This document shows positions 16,187 through 24,515 of a stretch of 37,073 nt of DNA, one piece after another. This DNA comes from Syntrophobacterales bacterium (GTDB lineage Bacteria; Desulfobacterota; Syntrophia; Syntrophales; UBA8958): contig JAGPFL010000010.1 in assembly GCA_018056545.1 (NCBI GenBank), positions 1-37,073 of the forward strand. Reading direction: 5' to 3'. The notes under the pieces were generated by a model that saw nothing but the letters and a program-made list of their open reading frames with translations, ran no database searches and had not been told where the DNA came from. The translations under genes were made by a program, and so were the position numbers. Numbering within the stretch: the first letter of the stretch is position 1; every line of letters begins with the position of its first letter.

Positions 16187-16744
16187 GTGGCGGACAACCT
16201 TATCGAAGAGACCTTGGCGAAATTCAACCGGGGCATCGTCATGGTTATCACCGGCGACGGAAAGGGGAAGACAACCGCCGCTGTAGGCCAGGCCCTGCGG
16301 GCCTTGGGGCATGGGCGCAAGGTCTGCATGATCCAGTTCATGAAAGGGAGAAAATACGGTGAAGTGCTGGCCGCGGAAAAGGCGTTTCCTGATTTCACCA
16401 TCCGTCAGAGCGGTCTGGACAGCTTCGTCATGCGGGACAACCCCGCACCCGTGGACATCGAGCTGGCCAGAGCGGGGCTGGATTTGTCCCGGCAGATTGT
16501 CGCTTCGGGGGACTACGATCTCGTCATCCTCGACGAGATAAATGTGGCCCTGAATTTCAAACTGATTCCCCTGCCCGAGGTAGTGGATCTGGTGGTTAAC
16601 AAGCCGGCGGCGGTGGATCTCATCCTCACGGGTCGTTACGCCCCTCAGGAAATCGTTGATCTGGCCGACACGGTTAGTGAAATTAAGGAGATAAGGCATC
16701 ACTACACCAGAGGAATCAAGGAACGGGCCGGCATGGAGTACTGA
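16187..16744 (+). CDS. cobO: cob(I)yrinic acid a,c-diamide adenosyltransferase (CobO/BtuR type)
   Basis: 185 residues. Transfers the adenosyl group of ATP to cob(I)alamin or its precursors, giving the AdoCbl cofactor that the mutase just upstream needs. The P-loop GDGKGKTTAAVGQALRA covers about 23-39, then VCMIQFMKG, the Walker B-like YDLVILDEINVAL near 110-122 and LTGRYAPQEIVDLAD. The start is GTG 16187, preceded by a G8 run at 16173-16180 acting as ribosome site; no other start fits. It is separated from meaB by a terminator and a repeat, so it may have its own promoter. Confidence 0.92.
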   Translation: MADNLIEETLAKFNRGIVMVITGDGKGKTTAAVGQALRALGHGRKVCMIQFMKGRKYGEVLAAEKAFPDFTIRQSGLDSFVMRDNPAPVDIELARAGLDLSRQIVASGDYDLVILDEINVALNFKLIPLPEVVDLVVNKPAAVDLILTGRYAPQEIVDLADTVSEIKEIRHHYTRGIKERAGMEY

Positions 16745-16817
16745 TCGGCAGGCATGGGCAATCGGTCCCACTCCCGGGGAGGAGCTGCAGGCCCGCCTCG
16801 GGAGGCTCCGGGCGCTT

Positions 16818-17963
16818 ATGGCCGCCCTGGAGATCGACGGCGCCCTGATCCTCGAGAACACCAATCTCTTCTATTTTTCCGGGGCCGTTCCCCAGGGAGG
16901 ACTGTTTGTCCCCCTGGATGACGCACCGCTCTTGTTTGTCCGCAGAAACCCGGAACGCATCCGGCGGGACTCGGAGCTGAAGGCGGTCGTCCCCGTGTCT
17001 TCCTTGCAGGAGATACCGGAAGTTCTGTCCCGCTGCGGCGTTGGAAGGCTCCGCAGGCTCGGGATGGAGCTGGATGTCTTGCCGGTGAATCATTATCGGC
17101 GCTGGCGGGAGTCCCTGAACCCTGGAGAAATCGTCGATATCTGGCCGGCTGTCCGGCAGGTGCGGATGATCAAGTCCGCCTATGAAGTGGGCGTTGTCCG
17201 CCGGGCAGCCGACCTGGCGGATTATATGGTGGCGGTGGCCAAGGACAACCTCCGGGAAGGGATAATGGAGGTGGAACTGGCGGCCGTGATCGAGTGTGCA
17301 GCCCGAAAGCGGGGTCATCAGGGGCTGGTGCGGATGCGCGGTTTCAATCAGGAGGTATATTGGGGCCATCTGCTGTCCGGTCCGGAGGCGGCCAGCCTGA
17401 CCTTCGTGGACAGCCCCACGGGGGGGATGGGCCTGAGTTCCGCCTCGCCGCAAGGCTCGGGGTTTCGGAGGATCGGCCGTCATGAGCCGGTGATTATGGA
17501 CCTGGTGGGCGCCTGGGGGGGGTACATCGTCGATCAGACCCGTACCCTTTCCATCGGTCCCCTACCGGATATCCTGGCGGAAGCTTACCAAGCCGCCCTT
17601 GCCATCGAGACTTCCCTGGCGACCGCCATGAAGCCCGGCGCCCTCACCGGAGAGCTTTTTGGGTTGGCGCAGCATTTGGCGGCGGATTTCGGCCTGGCGG
17701 AACACTTTTTGGGCTTTGGGGATACGCGGGCCGGTTTCTGCGGCCACGGTATCGGCCTGGAGCTGGACGAGGCCCCGGTTATTGCCGCGGGGGGAAGGAC
17801 CCCCCTGGAGGCGGGCATGGTGCTGGCCCTGGAGCCGAAATTCAGCTTCCCCGGACTGGGTGTCGTCGGTGTCGAGGACACCTTTCTGGTGACCGAGACG
17901 GGGGTTGAAAAATTGACCGGGGCAAGTTATGAAGGAACCGTCGAACCCCTTTCCTCCTCCTGA
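16818..17963 (+). CDS. M24 family metallopeptidase (Xaa-Pro aminopeptidase-like)
   Basis: 381 residues: an N-terminal creatinase-type domain (to about 115) and a pita-bread catalytic domain. All five metal ligands of M24 enzymes are visible: Asp228 (IMDLVG), Asp239 (VDQTRT), His310 (FCGHGIG), Glu339 (LALEPKF) and Glu353 (GVEDTFL), so it should bind two metal ions. Substrate unknown. The ATG at 16818 has GGAGG 12 nt upstream, a little far. The frame stays open upstream with plausible family sequence (EELQARLGRLRAL), but no ATG, GTG or TTG is there, so the true start may be non-standard. It overlaps or abuts the DUF2284 gene. Confidence 0.85.
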   Translation: MAALEIDGALILENTNLFYFSGAVPQGGLFVPLDDAPLLFVRRNPERIRRDSELKAVVPVSSLQEIPEVLSRCGVGRLRRLGMELDVLPVNHYRRWRESLNPGEIVDIWPAVRQVRMIKSAYEVGVVRRAADLADYMVAVAKDNLREGIMEVELAAVIECAARKRGHQGLVRMRGFNQEVYWGHLLSGPEAASLTFVDSPTGGMGLSSASPQGSGFRRIGRHEPVIMDLVGAWGGYIVDQTRTLSIGPLPDILAEAYQAALAIETSLATAMKPGALTGELFGLAQHLAADFGLAEHFLGFGDTRAGFCGHGIGLELDEAPVIAAGGRTPLEAGMVLALEPKFSFPGLGVVGVEDTFLVTETGVEKLTGASYEGTVEPLSSS

Positions 17964-18024
17964 AAGGAGAAAAAACGAGGATCCGGGATGGAAAAATGCC
18001 GACCGGCTCCTGGGAGTCGAACAT

Positions 18025-18606
18025 ATGGCGAGTCTGCAGGACACAGGGGGGGCCATTCAATCGCTTATCTCTTTTCTCAGGGAACGGGGAGCCGCAACCG
18101 CGGCGGCCATTCCGGCGGAGCGGATCGTGGTGGACGAAAGGGTCCGGCTGAAATGCCGGGTGCCGGTTTGCGACAGCTACGGGAAGAATCTCATGTGCCC
18201 GCCGTTCGTCATGTCCGTCGGAGAATTCCGCCGGGCGCTCCGCCTTTATGAAGAGGCGGTGATTCTCCAGGTCGGGGGAGAGATTGCCGGTGGGGAAGAA
18301 AATTTTCCCACCCCGGATGTTTTTGCCCCCGCCGGCAGGCTTCATGAACTCGTCAACCTGGGAGAGCGGGAGGCCTTCCGGAACGGCTTTCGCTTCGCCG
18401 CCGGATTGATCGGCGGTTGCTGCCGCCTCTGTGCGGTATGCGTGGCCGCCGAGGGGGGCACGCACTGCCGTTTTCCCTTCCGGGCCCGGCCGTCGCTGGA
18501 GGCCATGGGCATCGACGTCGTTGCGACGCTGGCGCAGGCAGGATTGCCTCTGTTCTTTCCCGTCCGGGAACGGGTCATATGGACGGGACTTATCCTCGTG
18601 CGTTAG
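18025..18606 (+). CDS. DUF2284 predicted metal-binding protein
   Basis: About 193 residues. The family signature is complete: KCRVPVCDSYGKNLMCPPF, then CCRLCAVCVAAEGGTHC, and the closing FRARPSLEAMGIDVV block. The cysteines are spaced as for an Fe-S or other metal centre; the function of the family is unknown and it is common in anaerobes. I chose ATG 18025 (GGGAG 8 nt upstream). An in-frame ATG at 17929 would overlap the M24 gene by 35 nt and add 32 residues of low-complexity polar sequence. Co-transcription with the M24 gene is likely. Confidence 0.8.
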   Translation: MASLQDTGGAIQSLISFLRERGAATAAAIPAERIVVDERVRLKCRVPVCDSYGKNLMCPPFVMSVGEFRRALRLYEEAVILQVGGEIAGGEENFPTPDVFAPAGRLHELVNLGEREAFRNGFRFAAGLIGGCCRLCAVCVAAEGGTHCRFPFRARPSLEAMGIDVVATLAQAGLPLFFPVRERVIWTGLILVR

Positions 18607-18662
18607 TATGAACGATACTGAAAATCTTGGACAGCGACAATACTAAGGAAGAGGTTAAGGTA

Positions 18663-18854
18663 ATGGCACTTTTGAAAGAAGCGGGTATTCCCATCGGCAG
18701 GATGCTGTTCATCCCCAAGGAGGGTTTGAGCAAGGATGATCTGGAAATCGAGGCCACCGGCCAGTATCAGCTAATGGAAAAACCGGACTGCTTCGTAGTG
18801 AAAAACGCCGAGTGCTGCCGCAGCATCTCGGTCAAGGTAAGGACCAAGGAATAG
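18663..18854 (+). CDS. unrecognised 63-residue protein
   Basis: Short, soluble, no family recognised. ATG 18663 follows a purine-rich stretch (AAGGAAGAGGTTAAGG) that can serve as ribosome site; a TTG at 18627 in the same frame would add 12 residues. It has three cysteines near the centre and end (DCFVVKNAECCRSI). It ends 110 nt before the convergent lipoprotein gene. It could be the last gene of the 16187-18606 group. Reality as a gene is likely but not certain. Confidence 0.5.
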   Translation: MALLKEAGIPIGRMLFIPKEGLSKDDLEIEATGQYQLMEKPDCFVVKNAECCRSISVKVRTKE

Positions 18855-18963
18855 GCTCCGTCTTTAGAAATATTGCCGCAGAAGGACCGGAGAGGTTTGC
18901 ACCTCTCTCCTTGGCTATAAGCTGCGGTGGGAAAGGAAAATCTCGGCAGGACGGTGAGGAGGG

Positions 18964-19182
18964 TCACTGCTTTTGCGTCGAATCCTGCTTGGTTTCCTTT
19001 TTGCCGCTTTGCTTGCCGGTTGAGTCCTTTTTCACCGGACTCTGGAGAGAGTAACCCGCCTCCTTCGCTTTGTATCCGCCGTAGGCGCCGGCGCCTGCCG
19101 CCGCGGCATACCAACAGCCCGTCAGACCGGGCAGCATCATCACCACCAGCAATAGCGCCGCCATTGTTTTCATAAGCCTCAT
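18964..19182 (-). CDS. small lipoprotein
   Basis: 72 residues. It begins with a basic residue and hydrophobic stretch (KTMAALLLVVMMLPG) ending in the lipobox LTGC at about residues 18-21, so the mature protein is probably lipid-anchored at Cys21. Then follow an Ala/Gly-rich segment (AAAAGAGAYGGYKAKEAGYS) and a Lys/Gln/Ser-rich disordered tail. ATG 19182 has GGAG 10 nt upstream on the minus strand; a longer frame upstream has no ribosome site. Similar small YAxxGxG lipoproteins of unknown function occur in Deltaproteobacteria; no function can be given. It lies 86 nt downstream of the trmJ-like gene. Confidence 0.7.
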   Translation of the reverse strand: MRLMKTMAALLLVVMMLPGLTGCWYAAAAGAGAYGGYKAKEAGYSLQSPVKKDSTGKQSGKKETKQDSTQKQ

Positions 19183-19268
19183 TCTTACAATCTCCAGTGA
19201 TTTTTCATCGAGGCGATAGAAAACCCCGATGATAATGACCCCATTTCTGTAATCAAAGGCGTCTAATG

Positions 19269-20012
19269 TCAAGGAGTTTTGTTCCTGACGGCCCACCGGA
19301 TCTGCCGGCAGATGCCCCGGATGATTTTCACGTCTCGGGCAAAAAGACCGGTGCGGGAAAAAAGACGGCGGATGTGCATCAACCAGTAATCGGGGTTCTG
19401 GGGATTCAGGAAGCCGATTTCCATCAACACCTCCTTGAGCTGGTCATACATCCCCTCGAGCTCCCGGGAGGTGGCCAGTTTCGGCGTAAAGGCCTTCCGG
19501 CGTTCCGTACCCGCCAGAAATATCTCGTAGCAGAGGATCATCACCGCATGGGACAGATTGATGGATTTGAGCTGCTCCGACACCGGAATGGCGACGACGG
19601 CATGGCAAAACCGCAGGTCGCTGTTGCTTAGGCCCTTGTCTTCGGAGCCGAACAGCAGGGCCACCTCGTTGTGCTGCGACAGCTCCGCCAGCGACGGGGC
19701 TATTTCCCGAGGAGAAACGACAGGGCCGCGGGCGGACCCGAGCCGGGAGGTGGTGCCGACGATGTATTGAAACGGGGATAGGGCTTCCCCAAGACTATCG
19801 TAATATTTGATGTTGTCGATAAGGTCGGCGGCGAAATGGGTGGACATGATCTTCATCTCCGCCGCCTCGAACGGACCGGCCTCCGAAACGACAAGTTTCC
19901 CCATCCCCATGTTCTTCAGACAGCGGGCCACAGAACCGATATTGCCCGGGAACTTGGGCTTATGGAGAACGACGGTGAAATTTTCCAGACGTGCGGGAAT
20001 CATGGTCCCCAT
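19269..20012 (-). CDS. trmJ: TrmJ-type tRNA/rRNA 2'-O-methyltransferase (SPOUT)
   Basis: About 247 residues. SPOUT trefoil-knot methyltransferase that transfers methyl from AdoMet to the ribose of RNA; in the TrmJ group the target is position 32 of tRNA. The three SpoU motifs are visible: PGNIGSVARCLKNMG, LLFGSEDKGLSN and AIPVSEQLKSINLSHAVMI, followed by a helical C-terminal extension typical of TrmJ. Two close starts, 20012 and 20003, are possible; both give the full domain. The frame stays open up to 20168, but that part lies in a dispersed repeat and is not believed to be coding. The exact RNA target is inferred. Confidence 0.85.
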   Translation of the reverse strand: MGTMIPARLENFTVVLHKPKFPGNIGSVARCLKNMGMGKLVVSEAGPFEAAEMKIMSTHFAADLIDNIKYYDSLGEALSPFQYIVGTTSRLGSARGPVVSPREIAPSLAELSQHNEVALLFGSEDKGLSNSDLRFCHAVVAIPVSEQLKSINLSHAVMILCYEIFLAGTERRKAFTPKLATSRELEGMYDQLKEVLMEIGFLNPQNPDYWLMHIRRLFSRTGLFARDVKIIRGICRQIRWAVRNKTP

Positions 20013-20116
20013 GCCTACGACGATTCGCCGCCCTTTGTCAACCGGGTACCTTCTCGCTGCCGCCCCGGATGATCCGTTGCGGCATATTGCAATCAAAGGA
20101 AACAACCTCGATGTTA

Positions 20117-20187
20117 CTAACCACCATGCCTGCCGCAGACACAACGAAAGATGAAAATTGTCGGTCAATTGCGGACATTTTCATATA
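20117..20187 (-). repeat. dispersed palindromic repeat, copy 2
   Basis: Core ATGAAAATTGTC ... GGACATTTTCATA at 20151-20185 folds as an imperfect hairpin. The flank ACACAACGAAAG (20140-20150) and part of the region to 20117 (ACTAACCACCATGCC-like) match the copy near 28.85 kb on the other strand. It lies upstream of the trmJ-like gene. Confidence 0.7.
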
Positions 20188-20248
20188 AATCCGTTGCCCT
20201 TGTTTCCCGTGGATCTCGCGGTGCTCTTGACAGACCTTGCGGACCTCG

Positions 20249-20277
20249 TTGACACCGGCGGTTCATGGTTTTATAAT
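20249..20277 (+). promoter_or_regulatory. consensus sigma-70 promoter for the ABM-domain gene
   Basis: TTGACA at 20249-20254, exactly 17 nt, TATAAT at 20272-20277: both hexamers are perfect. Transcription would begin near 20284, leaving a leader of about 125 nt that starts purine-rich (GGGAGGTGAGAGAGGAAGG). Confidence 0.85.
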
Positions 20278-20410
20278 AAGTTAAACTGCTGACAGGGCTT
20301 ACACGTAAGGGAGGTGAGAGAGGAAGGAAGCGACGCGAGCAGGAACGAGGTTGCAGCAAACGGGTTCCATCGGTTGGGGATGTCGTTTCAAAGGAAAGGG
20401 GGGAAGTGCC

Positions 20411-20746
20411 ATGTCGGTGAAAATTCTCATCAAAAGGAAAGTTCCGGCGGCAAAGGAAGGAGAACTCCTGTCACTCATCAAAGAACTGCGCAACGCGGCG
20501 ACGGCCAGTCCCGGATATATAACCGGGGAAACGATGCGCCACGTGGAAAAACCAGATGAGTATCTGGTCATCAGCACCTGGGACAGTTTGGCGGCCTGGA
20601 AGGGCTGGCTGGCCTCGCCGGAGCGGGTGGCGATCCAGAAGCGGATCGACGAGCTGCTGGAGACAAAGACGGAATACGACGTCTATCATTACAGCCCGCT
20701 ACCCGCCCCCACCCTGAGCGGCTTCAAAGGCTGGGAAGGCGGGTGA
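20411..20746 (+). CDS. antibiotic biosynthesis monooxygenase (ABM) domain protein
   Basis: 111-residue ferredoxin-like alpha+beta barrel protein of the ABM/heme-degrading-monooxygenase-like group. Typical pieces are VKILIKRKVPAAKEGELLSLIKELR, then SPGYITGETM, EYLVISTWDSLAAWKGW and a late YDVYHY strand. Such proteins are dimers; some degrade heme or oxidise quinols, many have no known role. ATG 20411 follows a G-rich ribosome site (AAAGGGGGGAAG). It has a strong promoter and a long leader, and stands alone, so it is probably well expressed. No neighbour suggests the substrate. Confidence 0.8.
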   Translation: MSVKILIKRKVPAAKEGELLSLIKELRNAATASPGYITGETMRHVEKPDEYLVISTWDSLAAWKGWLASPERVAIQKRIDELLETKTEYDVYHYSPLPAPTLSGFKGWEGG

Positions 20747-21028
20747 TATCCGGATTCGCCGCCGGATCGGTTCATGAACCGAGGAAGCGGTCGATCTCGC
20801 CGGATATTACGACTTGTGGGGGACGAAGGCGAAGTTCGGGAAGCGGCCGGATTCATACCGATGCCGACCGGTGATGATCAATGTCCCTTGCGAGGAACGA
20901 CAATCAAGGCAACACATATGCGGTTGGCGTCATTTCCGGCGTGAAACGAAAAGCCCCGGATTATTTATGGGATTCCCATACCATAACCCGGGGCTTCGAT
21001 TGTCGGCGGCGGGAGCGCCTTGCGGACC
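20747..21028. other. gap between convergent genes
   Basis: 282 nt between the ABM gene and ilvD. Apart from the ilv terminator at 20951-20996 I see no gene or clear signal. A GC-rich partial inverted repeat around 20750-20815 (ATATCCGG...CCGGATAT) may be a terminator-like structure for the plus-strand gene, but it lacks a T-tract. Confidence 0.4.
20951..20996 (-). terminator. Rho-independent terminator of the ilv operon
   Basis: Outer 9-bp stem AAGCCCCGG/CCGGGGCTT with an inner hairpin (TATGGGATTCCCATA); read on the minus strand it is followed by TTTTCGTTT. It lies 33 nt beyond the ilvD stop. Confidence 0.8.
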
Positions 21029-22690
21029 TCAGTCCTTGAAGATCGCCCCCGTGCTGGCCGAGGTCACCAGCTTGGCGTAGCGGGCCAGGTAGCCGGTGGT
21101 GATGGCTGGCGTTTTTGGCTTCCACTCCTTCTTGCGCTTTTTCAGCTCCTCCGCCGCTACCTTGAGGGTGATCTTCTTCTTCGGGATATCGATGGCGATG
21201 ATGTCCCCTTCCTTGACCAGACCGATGGGACCCCCTTCCGCCGCCTCCGGGGAGATATGCCCGATGGCGGCGCCCCGGGTACCGCCGCTGAAACGGCCGT
21301 CGGTGAGGAGGGCCACGGTGGTGTCCAGGCCCATACCGGAGATGGCCGAGGTGGGGGCCAACATCTCCCGCATCCCCGGGCCGCCTTTCGGCCCTTCATA
21401 ACGGATCACGACGATATCCCCCGCCTTGATCTTGCCGCCCAGGATCGCCTTGATCGCGTCGTCTTCGGAATCGAAGACCCGGGCCGGCCCTTCGTTGACC
21501 AGCATGTTCTCCGCCACGGCGGACTGCTTGACGACGCAGCCGTCGGGGGCGAGATTGCCGCGGAGAATAGCCAGACCCCCTTCCTTGATGTAGGGGTTGT
21601 CGAGGGTGCGAATGACGCTGTCGTCCAGTACCGTCGCCGCCTTGATGTTTTCACCGACGGTCTTGCCCGTCACGGTCAAACACTTTTCATTTATCACCCC
21701 CAGGGAAGAAATGCGCTTCATCACCGCCTGGATGCCGCCGGCGGCGTCGAGGTCCTCAAGGTGATGGGCCCCCGCCGGACTGAGTTTGCAGAGATTGGGG
21801 GTTTTCTTGCTGATTTCGTTGAAGAGATCGAGATCGAGTTTGATCCCTGCCTCGTGGGCCACGGCCGGGATGTGGAGGACCGTGTTGGTGGAACAGCCCA
21901 GGGCCATGTCTACGGCGATGGCGTTCTTGAAGGCCTCGAGGGTGGCGATGTCCCGGGGTTTGATGTCTTTTTTCAGGAGCTGGATGATTTTCATCCCCGC
22001 TTCCTTGGCCAGGCGACGCCGGGCGGCATGGACGGCCAGGATCGTGCCGTTGCCCGGCAGACCGAGCCCCAGGGCCTCGGTGACGCAGTTCATGGAGTTG
22101 GCGGTATACATTCCGGAGCAGGAGCCGCAGCCGGGACAGGCGCAATCTTCGATATCGTCGAGTTCCTTCTGGGTGATGCTCTTGGCCTTGACCTTGCCGA
22201 CCCCCTCGAAAACGCTGATGAGATCTATTGTTTTCCCCCTGAGTTTGCCTGCCAGCATAGGGCCGCCGCTGAGGACGATGGTGGGGATGTTGATCCGCAG
22301 CGCCGCCATGAGCATGCCGGGGATGATCTTGTCGCAATTGGTGACCATCACCAGGGCGTCGAAGGGATGGGCGATGACCATCGATTCGATGGAGTCGGCG
22401 ATGAGTTCCCGGCTGGCCAGGGAATATTTCATGCCTGTATGGCCCATGGCGATGCCGTCGCAGATACCGATGACGGGAAATTCCACCGGCGTCCCGCCGG
22501 CGAGGCGGATGCCCGCCTTGACGTCGTTGGTGATGATCTGCAGATGGATATGCCCGGGAATGATCTCGTTGGCGGAATTGATTACGCCGATGAGCGGGCG
22601 ATTGATCTCCTCGTCCGTATAGCCCATGGCCTTGAACAGGGAGCGGTGCGGTGCCCGCTCCAAACCTTTTTTCATCAAGTCGCTGCGCAT
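21029..22690 (-). CDS. ilvD: dihydroxy-acid dehydratase
   Basis: 553 residues; converts dihydroxy-isovalerate and dihydroxy-methylvalerate to the 2-oxo acids of valine and isoleucine, using an Fe-S cluster and Mg2+. Recognised by [36 protein letters not shown] (Cys119-Asp120), [18 protein letters not shown], and the C-terminal [21 protein letters not shown]. Length fits the standard family. Last gene of the ilv operon, 18 nt after ilvC. GGAGGG lies before the ATG at 22690. Confidence 0.97.
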   Translation of the reverse strand: MRSDLMKKGLERAPHRSLFKAMGYTDEEINRPLIGVINSANEIIPGHIHLQIITNDVKAGIRLAGGTPVEFPVIGICDGIAMGHTGMKYSLASRELIADSIESMVIAHPFDALVMVTNCDKIIPGMLMAALRINIPTIVLSGGPMLAGKLRGKTIDLISVFEGVGKVKAKSITQKELDDIEDCACPGCGSCSGMYTANSMNCVTEALGLGLPGNGTILAVHAARRRLAKEAGMKIIQLLKKDIKPRDIATLEAFKNAIAVDMALGCSTNTVLHIPAVAHEAGIKLDLDLFNEISKKTPNLCKLSPAGAHHLEDLDAAGGIQAVMKRISSLGVINEKCLTVTGKTVGENIKAATVLDDSVIRTLDNPYIKEGGLAILRGNLAPDGCVVKQSAVAENMLVNEGPARVFDSEDDAIKAILGGKIKAGDIVVIRYEGPKGGPGMREMLAPTSAISGMGLDTTVALLTDGRFSGGTRGAAIGHISPEAAEGGPIGLVKEGDIIAIDIPKKKITLKVAAEELKKRKKEWKPKTPAITTGYLARYAKLVTSASTGAIFKD

Positions 22691-22708
22691 GAGTCCCTCC
22701 TTATGATG

Positions 22709-23755
22709 TTATTTCTTCCGGCGTTCAGGACGCAGGGCCCGCAGGACCGCGCCGGCCTGCCACATCTCGCTGTTTTTCATAAGATCCAGCTCCTTCTGGA
22801 GCGTGTCGCGGTAATCGGCGGCGGCGCCGGCCTTCAGGACGATCTCCGTTTCCTTGCCGGCGGCGACGCGGTCATAGAGCTCCGTGAAAACCGGAGCGAC
22901 GGCGTCGCGGAAGCGGTTCTTCCAGTCCAGGGCCCCCCGCTGGGCGGTGGTGCTGCAATTGGCGTACATCCAGTCCATACCGTTCTGGGCGACGAGGGGC
23001 ATGAGACTCTGGGTGAGTTCTTCCACGGTTTCGTTGAAGGCCTCGCTGGGGCTGTGGCCCCGCTTGCGGAGTTCGTTGTACTGGGCCTCGAGGACCCCCG
23101 CCAGACAGCCCATGAGGACGCCCCGCTCGCCGGTGAGATCGCTGTAAACCTCCATCTCGAAGGTCGTGGGGAAGAGGTAGCCGGAGCCGATGGCCACACC
23201 CGTCGCCAGGGTCCGCTCCCGGGCCCGGCCCGTGGCGTCCTGGAAGACCGCGAAGCTGGAATTGATGCCGCTGCCGGCCAGGAAGTTGTCCCGGACGGTC
23301 CGCCCGGCACCCTTGGGGGCCACGAGGATCACGTCGATGTCCGGCGGCGGAATAACGCCGGTCTGCTCCTTGTAAACGATGGAAAAGCCGTGGGAAAAGT
23401 ACAGGGCCTTGCCTTTGGTGAGGTGCGGCTTGAGCTCCGGCCAGATGGCCTTCTGCTGGGCATCGGAGAGGAGATACTGGATGATCGTTCCCCGGGCCGC
23501 CGCCTCCATGGGCGGAAAAAGTGTCTTGCCGGGGACGAAGCCCTCGTCGATGGCCTTCTGCCAGTTGTAGTCCCCTTCGCCGACGATGACATTGATGCCG
23601 TTGTCCTTCATGTTCAGGGCCTGACCACGTCCCTGGACCCCGTAACCGATCACCGCCACGACCTCGTCCTTGAGGGCCTTCCGGGCCATATCCAGGGTGA
23701 ATTCCTCTGCGGTGATCACATCTTCCACGACCCCGCCAATGTTCAACTTTGCCAT
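22709..23755 (-). CDS. ilvC: ketol-acid reductoisomerase, fungal Ilv5-like, predicted NADH-preferring
   Basis: 348 residues; isomerises and reduces acetolactate or acetohydroxybutyrate. The sequence resembles the yeast mitochondrial Ilv5 type more than the usual bacterial class I enzyme, for example LTKGKALYFSHGF, PPPDIDVILVAPKGAGRTVR, GHSPSEAFNETVEELTQSL, NCSTTAQRGALDW and a YRDTLQKELD end. The Rossmann motif is GYGVQGRGQ (38-46). The cofactor loop after the second strand reads VIVGEGDYNW (56-65), with Glu60 and Asp62 and no Arg or Ser to bind the 2'-phosphate of NADPH; this suggests NADH use. Start ATG 23755 has AAAGGAGG upstream; an earlier ATG at 23785 lacks one. Confidence 0.93.
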   Translation of the reverse strand: MAKLNIGGVVEDVITAEEFTLDMARKALKDEVVAVIGYGVQGRGQALNMKDNGINVIVGEGDYNWQKAIDEGFVPGKTLFPPMEAAARGTIIQYLLSDAQQKAIWPELKPHLTKGKALYFSHGFSIVYKEQTGVIPPPDIDVILVAPKGAGRTVRDNFLAGSGINSSFAVFQDATGRARERTLATGVAIGSGYLFPTTFEMEVYSDLTGERGVLMGCLAGVLEAQYNELRKRGHSPSEAFNETVEELTQSLMPLVAQNGMDWMYANCSTTAQRGALDWKNRFRDAVAPVFTELYDRVAAGKETEIVLKAGAAADYRDTLQKELDLMKNSEMWQAGAVLRALRPERRKK

Positions 23756-23848
23756 AACGACCTCCTTTTCAGTGTAAAATAACATCCCCGCGATCTACTT
23801 GAGACCGTTTCCATCGTTCGCGGGTGTCGGTTAACCAGGGAAACGCTT

Positions 23849-24334
23849 TTAAAGCTGGCGCTCCAGAGAAATGATACCTGTCCGGGCCATATCATCAATG
23901 CCCAAAGGTTTCAAGCTCGCGAGGGCCTTTTCGATCAAGGCCCTCTCACCGGTGATCTCGATGACGCAGTTATCGCCGTTCATGGTCACCACCCGGCCGT
24001 TGAAGGTATCGATGATCAGGGCCAGGTGTCCCTTGTTCGTATCCGTGAGTTTCATCCGGACGAGCATCAGCTCCCGGGTCACCGATTCCACCTTGGTGAG
24101 GTCCGTAACCTTGTGCACGTCGATGAGCTTGATGAGCTGCTTTTCGATCTTGGTCATCGTCGCCCGGTCCTGGATCGTCGTGAGGATGATCTTGGAGTAG
24201 GCGGGGTCCAGGGTGGCGTCCACGCACAGGGTCTCGATGTTGTAGCCCCGACCGCCCAGGATGCCGGCTACACGGGCGAGCACGTCGGGTTTGTTGCTGA
24301 CCAAAAGCGCCAGGGTATATTCTTTCTTTTCCAT
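23849..24334 (-). CDS. ilvN: acetolactate synthase small (regulatory) subunit
   Basis: 161 residues. N-terminal ACT domain (residues 6-80) with LVSNKPDVLARVAGILGGRGYNIETL, the valine-sensing part, followed by the conserved C-terminal domain (RELMLVRMK ... FNGRVVTM). It activates the catalytic subunit and gives feedback inhibition by valine. Length is standard for bacterial IlvN/IlvH. The ribosome site GGAGG is 14 nt from the ATG at 24334, rather far. It follows ilvB after 181 nt that hold a strong hairpin, and precedes ilvC by 93 nt. Confidence 0.95.
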   Translation of the reverse strand: MEKKEYTLALLVSNKPDVLARVAGILGGRGYNIETLCVDATLDPAYSKIILTTIQDRATMTKIEKQLIKLIDVHKVTDLTKVESVTRELMLVRMKLTDTNKGHLALIIDTFNGRVVTMNGDNCVIEITGERALIEKALASLKPLGIDDMARTGIISLERQL

Positions 24335-24449
24335 AACTTGTCTTGTTACCTCCGTTATTGTTTCAATATTCGATCAAGTTTGATCCCGATGCTCTACAGG
24401 ATCAACCGATTTCCATCACGCCCGCCCGGGGTAGGGTGACTGTCTCGTT

Positions 24450-24494
24450 CCGTGAAAAACCGGCAACCGTAGAGATGTCTTCGGTTTTTCACGG
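24450..24494 (-). other. strong hairpin between ilvB and ilvN
   Basis: A perfect 13-bp inverted repeat (CCGTGAAAAACCG and CGGTTTTTCACGG) with a 19-nt loop inside the 181-nt ilvB-ilvN gap. There is no following T-run on the minus strand, so it is not an ordinary terminator; it could affect mRNA processing or the relative dose of the two subunits. Confidence 0.6.
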
Positions 24495-24515
24495 TTCCCG
24501 CCCCGGGTGCGACCT

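Noticed and set aside
20013-20168. Extended N-terminus of the trmJ-like gene (DNFHLSLC start)
   Set aside because: This part lies partly in a dispersed repeat, and the same words occur in a frame near 28841 before an unrelated sequence. The family N-terminus begins near 20012.
21020-23782. 920-codon open frame on the plus strand opposite ilvD and ilvC
   Set aside because: It is the exact mirror of two well-recognised genes, has Gly/Asp/His-rich composition typical of antisense GC-rich codons, and shows no family resemblance or ribosome site.
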